Shown piece by piece: positions 38,786 to 48,384 of a stretch of 48,642 bases of DNA. Within the stretch, counting starts at the first letter, position 1; each line of letters opens with the position of its first letter. The stretch is from Nostoc sp. CHAB 5844 (GTDB lineage: Bacteria; Cyanobacteriota; Cyanobacteriia; Cyanobacteriales; Nostocaceae), in the NCBI RefSeq assembly GCF_020829595.1, contig NZ_JAIVFW010000058.1, positions 1 to 48,642 on the forward strand. The letters run 5' to 3'. The notes beneath the pieces are model-generated. The model saw nothing but the letters and a program-made list of their open reading frames with translations, was not told the origin of the DNA and did no database searches. A program made the position numbers and the translations under genes.

Positions 38786-40678
38786 ATGCCTTTATACAGG
38801 GTGATGAATAAAATTTTTACAGATGAAAAAACTGTAAAAACTATTTGTAAAGTGGTCAATGATCAAGGTATTTGTACAGTAATTACTAGTAATATACCTC
38901 AAACAGGAACAATATTAGATTTTACCCAAGAAAAAACAAAAATAGACGGTAACAAACTCGCTGCAATTATTAAACTACGTAAACCCGGAACCAAACCATT
39001 TCGTTATTTATCGGTTGGCGATCCTGATTATTTACCATTCTCATTTTTAGAGCGTGGTTGGAGGTGTGGTAAATCAGTGTGTTTATTAACACGTTTCTAC
39101 TTTCCTCAAGAAGTGATGGATATCATAGGAGATTATAGTATTGATGAATATCCGAGAATAATTAATATTCTTTCGCAGGAACTTTCTCTTGAGCAAGGAT
39201 TCTGGGAGAAGCTTACAAAAGTATCAGACGCTTGGAAAGATGATATTTTCAAAACCTGTATGGAGAAAAATCGTAATAAACGAATTTTAGTACCCATTGC
39301 TACAGGTTTTCTCGTTGGGAGAAATTATCTATTAACTAATCATCACGTTTTATCTAGTCAAGAAGAAGCAAAAGATTTTGTGGCTCAATTTCAATATGAA
39401 ACAGATGAATTAGATAAAGACAAAAATTGTATTAACTATAAACTTGATCCAAGTTTTTTCAAGAGCAATGAAGCCTTAGACTATACTCTAGTCAAACTTC
39501 ATAGTCTAACTGAAGCAGAAAGGGAAGAAAATAAGCTAGCTTTCTTAGAAGCAGGCGATAATTTTGGGTGGTTGCAAATGTTAAGAGAAGATACATCCAT
39601 TGCACCCACTCTCAGCATAGATGACGCTCAACGTATCCAAGAAACATTGCCAGAAGCATGGGCAAATATTCCACAAGAGTTACAAAAAAAAGCACTTATA
39701 TCTGGTTTATCAGGGGAACCTGTGAATATTGTTCAGCATCCACGAGGTAGAGCTAAAGAAATAGTCCTGTCTGACAATAGAGTGCAATTCATCTATGATA
39801 ATTATTTAGAATATGCGGCTGATGCTGACTTTGGTTCATCTGGTAGCCCAGTATTTAACGTCCAATGGCAGTTAATTGCCTTGCATCATGCAGCTTTGAT
39901 TGAGTCAAACGACGAAGAAAAGCAAATTAAAGTTAGGGGAAATGTCGGCATCCGAATTCACCAAATTATAGCAGACTTAGAAAACAATCAAGCAGGGACA
40001 ACAGATTTTATAAATGAATTTATTGACAAGAAAGTAAGACAAAACAAAAGAGTGTATATTTTAGCAGGGCGGCAGAGAAACCAGGTATTTGAAAGAACAG
40101 AAGATGTAGAATTAGAAGCTAAAATTACAAAAGATATCGGTAAAGAAATTGTCAAAATTCTGCAACTTCCTGGCTTTGATCCTCAACTTGTACCAGACGA
40201 ACATCTCAACACTCAAGAAGATGCGATCGCCTGGATTAATCAAAAAACCAAACAAGACTATCAAATTGGGGATGTAGCAATAGAAATATTGACTAACTAT
40301 TCTTCTCAACCCCAAATTAAACCTGTATATTATGCAAAATCTGCGGGAGTAAATTCTGAAGCAAGAGGAGCAACAGTTTTCTATATTCAGTTTAAAAAGG
40401 AACGAAAAATCCATGCAGAAATGTTGTTAAACTCACTGCTGAAGATAGTACCTGAACTACCAAGTCGAGGAGCGCAGCCAGATACAGCAGCTATTAATCA
40501 AGGGTTAGATTTCTGCCGTAATATCAAAATGCCTTCTCTGGATTTATTCGTAGGATATTTAAGTAGTTCCCAGGATGTAGAATTACTGCAAAATAGAACT
40601 CATGATTTAGCTTCAGGCATAGCTAATGGAATTGTTGAGTGGAGTCAGAATCTATGTCCACAACCACAAAAGCCATAA
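38786..40678 (+). CDS. Trypsin-like protease fused to a degenerate amidase domain
   Basis: 630 residues from ATG 38786 (AGGAG at 38773-38777). An unassigned N-terminal region (1-165) is followed by a trypsin domain (about 166-400): H187 in YLLTNHHVL, D232 in LDYTLVKL, S352 in DADFGSSGSP. The C-terminal part (about 421-625) has the plan of N-acetylmuramoyl-L-alanine amidases (INQKTKQDYQIGDVAIE, RGATVFYIQF, LPSRGAQPDTAA, RTHDLASGIANGIVEW), but the zinc and catalytic residues are replaced: GHGG is GRQRN (428-432), SIHAN is EILTN (L502), and the late Glu is F588. It may bind cell-wall sugars without cutting them. The CHAT gene lies 61 bp downstream. Confidence 0.85.
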   Translation: MPLYRVMNKIFTDEKTVKTICKVVNDQGICTVITSNIPQTGTILDFTQEKTKIDGNKLAAIIKLRKPGTKPFRYLSVGDPDYLPFSFLERGWRCGKSVCLLTRFYFPQEVMDIIGDYSIDEYPRIINILSQELSLEQGFWEKLTKVSDAWKDDIFKTCMEKNRNKRILVPIATGFLVGRNYLLTNHHVLSSQEEAKDFVAQFQYETDELDKDKNCINYKLDPSFFKSNEALDYTLVKLHSLTEAEREENKLAFLEAGDNFGWLQMLREDTSIAPTLSIDDAQRIQETLPEAWANIPQELQKKALISGLSGEPVNIVQHPRGRAKEIVLSDNRVQFIYDNYLEYAADADFGSSGSPVFNVQWQLIALHHAALIESNDEEKQIKVRGNVGIRIHQIIADLENNQAGTTDFINEFIDKKVRQNKRVYILAGRQRNQVFERTEDVELEAKITKDIGKEIVKILQLPGFDPQLVPDEHLNTQEDAIAWINQKTKQDYQIGDVAIEILTNYSSQPQIKPVYYAKSAGVNSEARGATVFYIQFKKERKIHAEMLLNSLLKIVPELPSRGAQPDTAAINQGLDFCRNIKMPSLDLFVGYLSSSQDVELLQNRTHDLASGIANGIVEWSQNLCPQPQKP

Positions 40679-40739
40679 TTGTTAGACTTAAAGGAATACC
40701 AAATTTCTCAAAAAAATCCTTGAATCTATTAATAAATAT

Positions 40740-41462
40740 ATGACAAATAACAAGATTAAAATTCTGATTTTGACCGCAAATCCAAAAAATACAAATAGGT
40801 TACGTTTAGATGAAGAAGTGCGAGAAATTCACGAAGCATTAGAACGAGCCAAAATGCGAGAGCAATTTGAATTGATCTCACAGTGGGCAGTACGTCCTAA
40901 CGATTTAGTGTATGCGATCGTCAAACATAAACCGCAGATTGTACATTTTTCCGGACATGGTGCAGGCAGTGAAGGATTAGCCTTAGAAAATGAATTAGGA
41001 GAAGGACAACTTGTGAGTACGGAAGCTTTAGCACAGCTATTTAAACTTTTCCAAGACAAAATTCAGTGTGTTTTGCTCAACGCCTGTTATAGTGAAGCGC
41101 AAGCAGAGGCAATTCAACAGCATATTGATTATGTGATTGGGATGAATCAGGCAATTGGCGATCGCGCAGCAATTAGATTTGCCCAATCATTTTATCAGGG
41201 ATTGGGTAATGAACTCTCTATTCAAGATGCTTATGAACTTGGACGCATTGCCATTCAGCTAGAAGGTATTCCTGAGCATATTACTCCGATTTTGAAAATG
41301 AAACCGAAACCTGCTGAAATTTCCGCCACTTCTCAGCCACAGGAAAAACCAGATAAACCACCAGAAATTATCCCCTATAGTAACGTATTTAACATATCAG
41401 ATAGTAATATCAAAAACGTTAGCGGCTCAGGAACAATTAATTACCAAGAATCCTCTGGTTAA
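40740..41462 (+). CDS. CHAT-domain protease with C-terminal signalling motif
   Basis: 240 residues. Begins KIKILILTANPKNTNRLRLD, the start typical of short CHAT proteins. Catalytic dyad H73 in IVHFSGHGAG and C116 in VLLNACYSEAQ. A Pro-rich linker (about 190-213, SATSQPQEKPDKPPEIIP) leads to the tail NVFNISDSNIKNVSGSGTIN followed by YQES, the same motif as in the membrane protein at 36842. Same strand as the trypsin gene with a 61-bp gap, so likely one operon. A caspase-relative that probably cleaves proteins in a signalling cascade. Confidence 0.85.
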   Translation: MTNNKIKILILTANPKNTNRLRLDEEVREIHEALERAKMREQFELISQWAVRPNDLVYAIVKHKPQIVHFSGHGAGSEGLALENELGEGQLVSTEALAQLFKLFQDKIQCVLLNACYSEAQAEAIQQHIDYVIGMNQAIGDRAAIRFAQSFYQGLGNELSIQDAYELGRIAIQLEGIPEHITPILKMKPKPAEISATSQPQEKPDKPPEIIPYSNVFNISDSNIKNVSGSGTINYQESSG

Positions 41463-41602
41463 TCAAAACAATGACTGCAAAATTACCACACTCAACACAT
41501 AATCCAATGCCAAATTTAGGTGGTTTTCCCTTACATCTAAGCGAGATACAATTGTGGACATAGCTAAGACGCTATTGAATGTTTCTTGTTATTCCAGTCT
41601 CA

Positions 41603-41716
41603 TACCAATTCTCTGTGAAGTTGCACATTATTTTCACCCCTCCCAACCTCCCCTTGCTAAGGGGAGGTGCCGCAGGCGGTGGGGTTCTTTCTATGCGTCT
41701 TCATATGGAAATGGTA
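41603..41716. mobile_element. MITE, TACCAATT family, copy 3 (114 bp)
   Basis: Same length and nearly the same sequence as 18833-18946; ends TACCAATT and AATGGTA, flanked by TCA on both sides. It lies between the CHAT gene and the DUF3082 gene, and may supply part of the latter's leader. Confidence 0.8.
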
Positions 41717-41766
41717 TCAGCTTTTTTTCGTCCTTTTTTCAACCAATCGAACTCAAGTTAAATTGT

Positions 41767-42084
41767 ATGAGTGAAAACATTACACCACAAGAAAATGCAA
41801 CACCCTCTCAAGTATCACCACTGCGTTGCATCACAGGCGCAATAATTTCTAGTGGGTTAGCCTATGCTTTATATTCGCTGATGATTGCGATCGCTACTAC
41901 CTTTGCCAGCAAACCTGTCCATTCTCATAATGAACTAGTCATCAAGATTACCTCTGCGGTACGTACCTTAGTTGTCGGTATAGTTGCCTTGGGCAGTGGA
42001 ATATTTGGGATAGTAGCGATCGGTTTGATAGCTTTGGCTGTGCAACTATTAATACAGCAGTTTTCTCAGCCAAAAAGTAATTAA
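41767..42084 (+). CDS. DUF3082 membrane protein
   Basis: 105 residues from ATG 41767; the frame stays open upstream through the MITE, but that part is repeat-derived. Polar N-terminus (ENITPQENATPSQVSPLRCI), then two hydrophobic helices (GAIISSGLAYALYSLMIAIA and LVVGIVALGSGIFGIVAIGL). DUF3082 is a small cyanobacterial/chloroplast membrane family of unknown function. Confidence 0.8.
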   Translation: MSENITPQENATPSQVSPLRCITGAIISSGLAYALYSLMIAIATTFASKPVHSHNELVIKITSAVRTLVVGIVALGSGIFGIVAIGLIALAVQLLIQQFSQPKSN

Positions 42085-42194
42085 AATTCTAGTACAGCAG
42101 GGCGTAAATAGACATACCATTCAAAATGGCGCAAAAGCCCAGAATACAATTCTTTTGACTTTTGACTTCCGCGCAGCGGTACTAGCCTGCCTTT

Positions 42195-43088
42195 TTATCT
42201 CTGAGCAACAGGTATGCACTTTTCCAATTGAGTGCAAGCATTAAGAAATTGCTGCTTTTTTCGCCAATGTTTCGGAGGTATGCCATGGTGCTGTCGAAAT
42301 TGGCGGGAGAAGTGACAAGCATTTTGATAACCTAAAGCCAGAGCAATTTGCTCAATGGTTTGGTTAGTATCCTTCAGCAAAGAACGCGCTGCCATCATCC
42401 GCCGTTTGAGAATCCAGCCGTTAACGGTTTCTCCGGTTTGCTTGGCGACTCTGTTAGTTAAATAAGCGCGTGAATAACCCACCGCCTCAGCTACTTTAGC
42501 TAAAGTAATGCCTTGGTGATAATTGGCTTCAATGTAGTCGAAAACTTCTTTGAGTTGGGGAACCGATGGAAAGATTGACTTAGGAGTTTCTGATACAGTA
42601 ATGTTTGCAGGTATCGGTTCCGATATTTGATGCGATTGAGTAGCATACCAATATCTAAGCAAAGCTTGTTTTTCTAATCGGGTAGCGATCGCTTTCAACA
42701 ATTGGTCAACTGTCGAAGGTTTGGTAAGATAATCATCTGCACCCAACTCCATGCCTTTACGTAAAGCATCCTTAGTATCACTACCAGTCAGAAAAATAAA
42801 CGGAATAATTGCTGTCAGAGGATCTTGACGCAGAGCATTTAAAACATCGTAACCATCCATATCTGGCATCACAATATCGCAAATAACCAAATCTGGTAAA
42901 TGCTCTTGTGCTTCTTGAATACCAATGCGGCCATTTTCCGCCTCTATTGTGTCATAACCCTCAGCTTGTAGACTGTCTAAGAAGAGATTGCGGGTAACAG
43001 CATCATCTTCAATGACGAGAATTGTTTTCGACGATGTGTGCATCATTGTTCTATAACTAGGATTTGTGGCAGGTTTAAAAAAACTCAT
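42195..43088 (-). CDS. Response regulator with AraC-type DNA-binding domain
   Basis: 297 residues. Receiver domain (about 20-140): ILVIEDDAVTRNLFLDSLQA, phospho-acceptor Asp in LVICDIVMPDMDGYDV, conserved Thr/Ser in FIFLTGS and Lys in YLTKPS. After a linker the AraC domain (about 190-285) has two helix-turn-helix units, LAKVAEAVGYSRAYLTNRVA and IEQIALALGYQNACHFSRQF. It follows the histidine kinase gene by 10 nt, forming a two-component operon. The start may be Met 15 (43046). Confidence 0.9.
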   Translation of the reverse strand: MSFFKPATNPSYRTMMHTSSKTILVIEDDAVTRNLFLDSLQAEGYDTIEAENGRIGIQEAQEHLPDLVICDIVMPDMDGYDVLNALRQDPLTAIIPFIFLTGSDTKDALRKGMELGADDYLTKPSTVDQLLKAIATRLEKQALLRYWYATQSHQISEPIPANITVSETPKSIFPSVPQLKEVFDYIEANYHQGITLAKVAEAVGYSRAYLTNRVAKQTGETVNGWILKRRMMAARSLLKDTNQTIEQIALALGYQNACHFSRQFRQHHGIPPKHWRKKQQFLNACTQLEKCIPVAQR

Positions 43089-43098
43089 TCAACACTCT

Positions 43099-44403
43099 TC
43101 ATTTCACTGATGGCAGCATAATAGTAAAAGTTGTGCCTACACCAACTTCACTTTTCATGTCAATATGACCACCGTGTAAGTCAACAAGAGTTTTCACAAT
43201 TGACAGTCCTAGTCCAGTACCAGGTAGACTCGCAATATTGCTACCTCGATAAAATGGCTCAAATAGTCGCTGTTGATCTCCTATAGGAATGCCAATACCT
43301 CTATCTATAACTTGGAAAATCACAGTCTCTTGTTCGGATGAAAGTTTTAAATCCACCACAGCGTCAGATGGAGAATACTTAATCGCATTGTCGAGCAAGT
43401 TCTTCAATATCGGCTCTAGCAATTTTTTATCGATAAAGGCAGTGACACAGCTATCTTGACTGACAAAATTAATCCTGTTTTGGCTACTGCATGTATGGAT
43501 TTGTGCCACTATCTCATGGCAAAACCGCACTAGATTCAGTGGTTTAGCCTCAAAGTGGAGTTTAGCCGCTTCTGCTTTCGCAAAAAACAAAATGTCGTCT
43601 AACATCTTGCTGAGTTGTTCTACAGCTGTTTGAATGCGCTCTAGTAATGGCCTAGTTTTCTCTCCTGTCCAACTATTAATGTGTCTCTTGAGTACGCTAT
43701 TCGAGAATGAAATGACATTCAGCGGTGTACGCAATTGATGCGAAAGCATAGATACAAATTGCGCTCTCAATTCGCTGAGTTGTTTTGACTGTTCTAAAGC
43801 TTGGCTCAGTTCGGAAATATCCCAAATACTCCAGACTCTACCAATAATTTTCTCATCTAGCCACTGCGGTCTAGAGTATTGGGCGAAGACTCTGCCATCC
43901 TTCAACTCTAAAATATCGTAGCGATCGCTGTGCAAATCACACTTCACCTCCCACATCGAATCACGAAATAGTTGCGGCTGTTTGAGTTGATTCTCGAAGA
44001 AGACTTGGCATTGAAAACTTTTTCTAGATATTGCCAAAGAGTTGGGGAGCTGCCACATATCCACAAATTGTTGATTAAAACTGATAATATCTCCCTCCAA
44101 ACTAACTGCAATCATCCCATTAGCCGCTGATTCCTGGATAGAACGCAGCAAAGCAACAGACTTTTCTAAATCTGCCTCCTTCTGTTTTAGCTCTACAACT
44201 TCTTGCTGTAAATTTTTGTTAACCTCTTTTAATTCCTCAATCCAAGTTTGCATATTTAACTCTACTAGTTCATCACTCTGACACCTAAAAACGTAGTTAA
44301 ATCTCCGGCAGTGATCTATGGCATGAGCAAATGTCAACTCAGCTTGTGGCTTTAGTACCAATTTAGAGATGGAACGAACTAACGTGTAGTCGTCAGTATT
44401 CAT
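43099..44403 (-). CDS. PAS-type sensor histidine kinase
   Basis: 434 residues from ATG 44403 (AAGGAG upstream; a GTG at 44412 is closer to it). No membrane helix. A leader and coiled coil (65-110), a PAS domain (about 105-225, AANGMIAVSLEGDIISFNQQ), the H box with His in SMLSHQLRTPLNVISFSN, N box PILKNLLDNAIKYSP, G1 VIDRGIGIP, F box RLFEPFYRG and G2 PGTGLGLSIVKTL. The adjacent AraC-type regulator should be its partner. Confidence 0.9.
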   Translation of the reverse strand: MNTDDYTLVRSISKLVLKPQAELTFAHAIDHCRRFNYVFRCQSDELVELNMQTWIEELKEVNKNLQQEVVELKQKEADLEKSVALLRSIQESAANGMIAVSLEGDIISFNQQFVDMWQLPNSLAISRKSFQCQVFFENQLKQPQLFRDSMWEVKCDLHSDRYDILELKDGRVFAQYSRPQWLDEKIIGRVWSIWDISELSQALEQSKQLSELRAQFVSMLSHQLRTPLNVISFSNSVLKRHINSWTGEKTRPLLERIQTAVEQLSKMLDDILFFAKAEAAKLHFEAKPLNLVRFCHEIVAQIHTCSSQNRINFVSQDSCVTAFIDKKLLEPILKNLLDNAIKYSPSDAVVDLKLSSEQETVIFQVIDRGIGIPIGDQQRLFEPFYRGSNIASLPGTGLGLSIVKTLVDLHGGHIDMKSEVGVGTTFTIMLPSVK

Positions 44404-45575
44404 ATCCCGCACTCCTTTTAACTAGTTGACACTAAAGCCATATAGCTGAGAATTAGCAATTTCTCCAGTCTGAGTCTGACCGTTAATCATTAATGGCGAT
44501 AGCAAAGTGAAATTAAAAAGTAATTAAAATTGCTGATTTATTTAAAAATATTCTACCAATAAAAAGATATCACTTTAATTTTATTTCGAGCCGAAACAAT
44601 TTTTGTTAAAGAGTAAATTTTTTATATAGACAATATAAAGATAACTTCACTTTCAACTCTGATTCAGCAGCAATTATTAGGAAAAATTTTCCTTTATTTA
44701 TCAATAAGAATCTATATCTTTAAGCTCTCTCATCCAACAAATAATTAGTATTAGACTATATGTGAAATAGTATAAATATATATAGCAATTTTGAACCATT
44801 TATGAATAATGGCAGTATGACTAATGTGCTGTAAACTGGCATAAGTTTGCTAACTTTCTGGCTTATCCACCAAAGACTATTTTTGACAAAAATATTTAAA
44901 TTTTATTGTTTTGCTTTTTTTCATATAATATTTAATTTTTTAAACTTTACTCCCTATGGGATTTAACTATAAAATCATAGTCTTAATCATCTGTCTTAGG
45001 GTATAAATAATTGAAAAATAAAGATAAATATATAGATAAAATAACTTACTTAATTAATGATACATCTGTATTAAGTAAGATAAAATATTAAGTTATGATG
45101 TATTTTACAATACAATAAATAAGTTTTAGCGACAAAAAAAACACAGTTAGACAGGCACATTTGTCGTTTTCTAGAGGGTGTTATGTTTCTAAACTAATTT
45201 GCATTGGTCGCATTTTTGCAAACAAGCATATAGTTGAGATATTGGATATTTAGTCTTGACAAAATTTAATCAAAGACAAGAGCGAAAAAACAGATAGGTC
45301 TAGCAAAACAATGATCATATATCTGCGACCTAATATTCAGTAGTCTTAACAAAGAAGCAGCTTCTGCAACACGGTTTATTCATAGGGGCAGGATTATTTA
45401 GACATCCACTAAGCAGATCACAATGCTAGTTGATTCAATCCACCCCTATTTTCAAATTTCATTCTTGTTTTGTGCTGATTGATCTCTTGCTGTAGTGTCA
45501 TTGTCTTGTTGAGGCAGCGAGATTGGTTGGAAATTCAGGCGATCGCGCTATACTCCCTGCAACAGTTTTAAAAAA
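44404..45575. other. Long AT-rich intergenic region between the kinase and trpEG
   Basis: About 1.17 kb, divergent promoters of the kinase operon and TrpEG. Only very short open frames; very AT-rich to about 45160. I found no clear tRNA, small RNA, Trp-rich leader peptide or terminator. A small RNA cannot be excluded by eye. Confidence 0.4.
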
Positions 45576-47774
45576 ATGCCAATGATTTGTGATTCCTTCA
45601 CTTACACCACCTTTGGCGATGTTCGGATATCGCGCACTATCACTGAAGTAAAAATGGATACTGCCCTGGCAGACATCCTCTTTCATCTGGATTCCCAGCG
45701 TGGAGGCTTATTTACCAGCAGTTACGAATACCCAGGACGATATAAAAGATGGGCAATTGGCTTTATCAATCCCCCACTGGAACTAACCACCAGGGAAAGA
45801 GCTTTCACCCTCTCAGCACTGAATGATCGCGGTCAAGTATTATTACCACTGTTATGGCAGCGTTTATCCCGCAACCCCCAACTTTTGGCAATCACCCGCA
45901 ATCAGCAACACATTACAGGTTACATTCAGCCCAGCACAGAATTCTTTGCAGAAGAAGAACGCAGCAAGCAACCGTCAGCGTTTACAGTCATCCGCGAGAT
46001 TCTCCATACCTTTGCTAGTGACGAAGACGAGCATTTGGGATTGTATGGAGCATTAGGTTACGACTTAGTGTTCCAGTTTGAACCAATTGTGCAGCAAATA
46101 TCCCGCCCCACCGACCAACGGGATTTAGTGCTTTACCTACCGGATGAATTAGTTGTTGTTGACTATTATCTCCAGCGGGCATTTCGTCTCCAGTATGAAT
46201 TTGCCACCACACATGGCAGCACTCTTCATCTACCACGCACAGGCCAATCCATAGACTACAGGGGTCAACGTCTTCTACCAACACAAAGTGCTGACCATGA
46301 AACAGGTGAGTATGCCAAATTAGTTGAGGTGGCACTCGACTACTTCCGCCGAGGTGATTTATTTGAAGTAGTTCCGAGTCAAAACTTTTTTCGTGCCTGT
46401 GAACAGCCACCTAGTCAGCTATTCCAAACCTTAAAACAAATAAATCCTAGCCCTTATGGGTTTATGTTGAATCTGGGAGGGGAATATCTCATTGGGGCAT
46501 CCCCAGAGATGTTCGTGCGCGTTGATGGCAAACGTGTCGAAACTTGTCCAATTAGTGGCACAATTAGCCGGGGAACAGATGCCCTCAGCGATGCTGTTCA
46601 AATTCGCTCCTTACTCAACTCCCATAAAGATGAAGCTGAGTTGACTATGTGTACTGACGTAGACCGCAACGATAAGTCCAGAATTTGCGAACCAGGTTCA
46701 GTACGAGTGATTGGCCGTCGCCAAATTGAATTGTACAGCCACTTAATTCATACAGTGGATCATGTCGAGGGTTTACTGCGACCAGAATTTGATGCCTTAG
46801 ATGCTTTCTTAAGTCATACTTGGGCAGTCACAGTCACTGGCGCACCCAAAAAAGCAGCCATGCAGTTTCTCGAACAGCACGAACGTAGCGCCCGACGTTG
46901 GTATGGTGGGGCGGTAGGCTACTTAAGGTTCAACGGTAATTTAAATACCGGATTAATCTTGCGGACAATTCGCCTGCAAGACTCGATCGCCGAAGTCCGA
47001 GTCGGTGCTACCGTCCTTTATGATTCTGTACCAGAAGCCGAAGCACAAGAAACCATCACCAAAGCGGCGGCACTGTTTGAAACAATTCGCCGTACCCAAC
47101 AAACCCAAGAAAAAAATAGTAGTGAACAAGTAAGACAAACAAGCGATCGCATCTTTGATGTGACCCAACACAAACGCATCTTACTCATTGACCATGAAGA
47201 TTCATTTGTCCACACACTAGCCAATTACTTCCGCACCACTGGTGCAAATGTCACCACACTACGTCACGGCTTTGCAGAAACACTGCTTGATACAGAACGC
47301 CCAGACTTAGTAGTTTTATCTCCTGGGCCTGGTAGACCAAGCGACTTTCACCTGCAACAAACCATCGCCGCCATTCTCCAGCGTCAAATCCCTATATTTG
47401 GAGTTTGCCTTGGATTGCAGGGGATCGTTGAAGCCTTTGGGGGAGAATTAGGAGTTCTCAACTATCCCCAACATGGTAAATCTGCACGAATTGTTGTTAC
47501 TGATCCCAACTCCATTCTCTTTCAAGGATTACCAGAATCCTTTGTCGTCGGGAGATATCATTCATTATTTGCCCAAGCAGATAAAATGCCCAGCGAACTC
47601 AAAGTAACAGCAATTTCTGAAGATGAGGTAATTATGGCGATCGAACATCAAACACTGCCTATAGCCGCCGTGCAATTTCATCCAGAATCAATTATGACCT
47701 TAGCCGGAGAAATTGGTCTGGAAATTATTAAAAATGTAGTGCGTTATCCACAAACATTGCAATCCCTAGTGTGA
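45576..47774 (+). CDS. trpEG: Fused anthranilate synthase, components I and II
   Basis: 732 residues. The TrpE part (about 1-510) contains EVVPSQNFFRACEQPPSQLF, INPSPYGFMLNLGGEYLIGA, SPEMFVRVDG, CPISGTISRGTDALSDAV, ELTMCTDVDRNDKSRICEPG and TVTGAPKKAAMQFLEQHE. The TrpG part (about 525-732) is a class I glutamine amidotransferase: LLIDHEDSFVHTLANYF, LVVLSPGPGRPSDF, nucleophile Cys in IFGVCLGLQG, and AAVQFHPESIM (His, Glu). It makes anthranilate from chorismate and glutamine, the first committed step to tryptophan. The fused form occurs in some cyanobacteria and proteobacteria. ATG 45582 is a possible alternative start. Confidence 0.95.
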   Translation: MPMICDSFTYTTFGDVRISRTITEVKMDTALADILFHLDSQRGGLFTSSYEYPGRYKRWAIGFINPPLELTTRERAFTLSALNDRGQVLLPLLWQRLSRNPQLLAITRNQQHITGYIQPSTEFFAEEERSKQPSAFTVIREILHTFASDEDEHLGLYGALGYDLVFQFEPIVQQISRPTDQRDLVLYLPDELVVVDYYLQRAFRLQYEFATTHGSTLHLPRTGQSIDYRGQRLLPTQSADHETGEYAKLVEVALDYFRRGDLFEVVPSQNFFRACEQPPSQLFQTLKQINPSPYGFMLNLGGEYLIGASPEMFVRVDGKRVETCPISGTISRGTDALSDAVQIRSLLNSHKDEAELTMCTDVDRNDKSRICEPGSVRVIGRRQIELYSHLIHTVDHVEGLLRPEFDALDAFLSHTWAVTVTGAPKKAAMQFLEQHERSARRWYGGAVGYLRFNGNLNTGLILRTIRLQDSIAEVRVGATVLYDSVPEAEAQETITKAAALFETIRRTQQTQEKNSSEQVRQTSDRIFDVTQHKRILLIDHEDSFVHTLANYFRTTGANVTTLRHGFAETLLDTERPDLVVLSPGPGRPSDFHLQQTIAAILQRQIPIFGVCLGLQGIVEAFGGELGVLNYPQHGKSARIVVTDPNSILFQGLPESFVVGRYHSLFAQADKMPSELKVTAISEDEVIMAIEHQTLPIAAVQFHPESIMTLAGEIGLEIIKNVVRYPQTLQSLV

Positions 47775-47977
47775 TTTAAGAAGTTTTCAATTAAATTTTA
47801 TCGATATCTGTCTAATTTTTGGGGGCAAATATTTAGGCATATATCGATAGCCCAGCCTATTATTATCCGTCCTATTTATATCCGTGAAACAATAGGCGGA
47901 TACCCTGAACAGAGTTTTTGGTGTTAGATACAATCCAAACTATAAAATCTGGGGCTTAAAGCCAAAAAGAGGGTTTT

Positions 47978-48262
47978 ATGCATCAATTAGACAGAGACTA
48001 TAACTTACAGAACGCCAAAAAAATTAATACAGAACAAGTTGAACAAATTGTGAAAGCAATTATTGCAGGTAAGTATTCTTGGGCATGTGTTTTAATGCTC
48101 CGATTCTCTGGTTATAACCCAATAGACTATATTCCATACCGCACCTACATTCGTCTCTTAAAAAATAACTACTTACTCAAAGGTGCAAAACAAAAGGAAG
48201 CTGAAGATTCTGAAAAAAAATTAGATGTTTTTGACATAAAATCAAATTGGGTACGCTCCTAA
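47978..48262 (+). CDS. HetP-family protein
   Basis: 94 residues. The core INTEQVEQIVKAIIAGKYSW, then ACVLMLRFSGYNPIDYIPYR and TYIRLLKNN matches the conserved domain of HetP and its paralogues, which control commitment of cells to heterocyst development in Anabaena. The C-terminal tail (LKGAKQKEAEDSEKKLDVFD) is short and charged. Identification from memory of the family pattern; HetP itself is longer, so this may be one of the short paralogues. Confidence 0.75.
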   Translation: MHQLDRDYNLQNAKKINTEQVEQIVKAIIAGKYSWACVLMLRFSGYNPIDYIPYRTYIRLLKNNYLLKGAKQKEAEDSEKKLDVFDIKSNWVRS

Positions 48263-48384
48263 AAACTACACTTTCTATCAGCAATTACACAGCCTTAACT
48301 ACCCAGAATAAAATTCTAGCATTGGCCGGATTGTTCTGGCTAATTTTTCTATTTTGAATCAGCAATATTTTGGTATTTATAGCC
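48263..48384. other. Intergenic region after the HetP-family gene
   Basis: About 120 bp of AT-rich sequence without a recognised gene or clear terminator, ending at the MITE at 48385. Confidence 0.3.

Noticed and set aside
41554-41766. N-terminal extension of the DUF3082 protein
   Set aside because: The extra codons come from the MITE at 41603-41716; the family-like protein starts at ATG 41767.
45400-45575. Trp leader peptide or attenuator before trpEG
   Set aside because: No short frame with consecutive Trp codons and no paired terminator/antiterminator stems could be seen.
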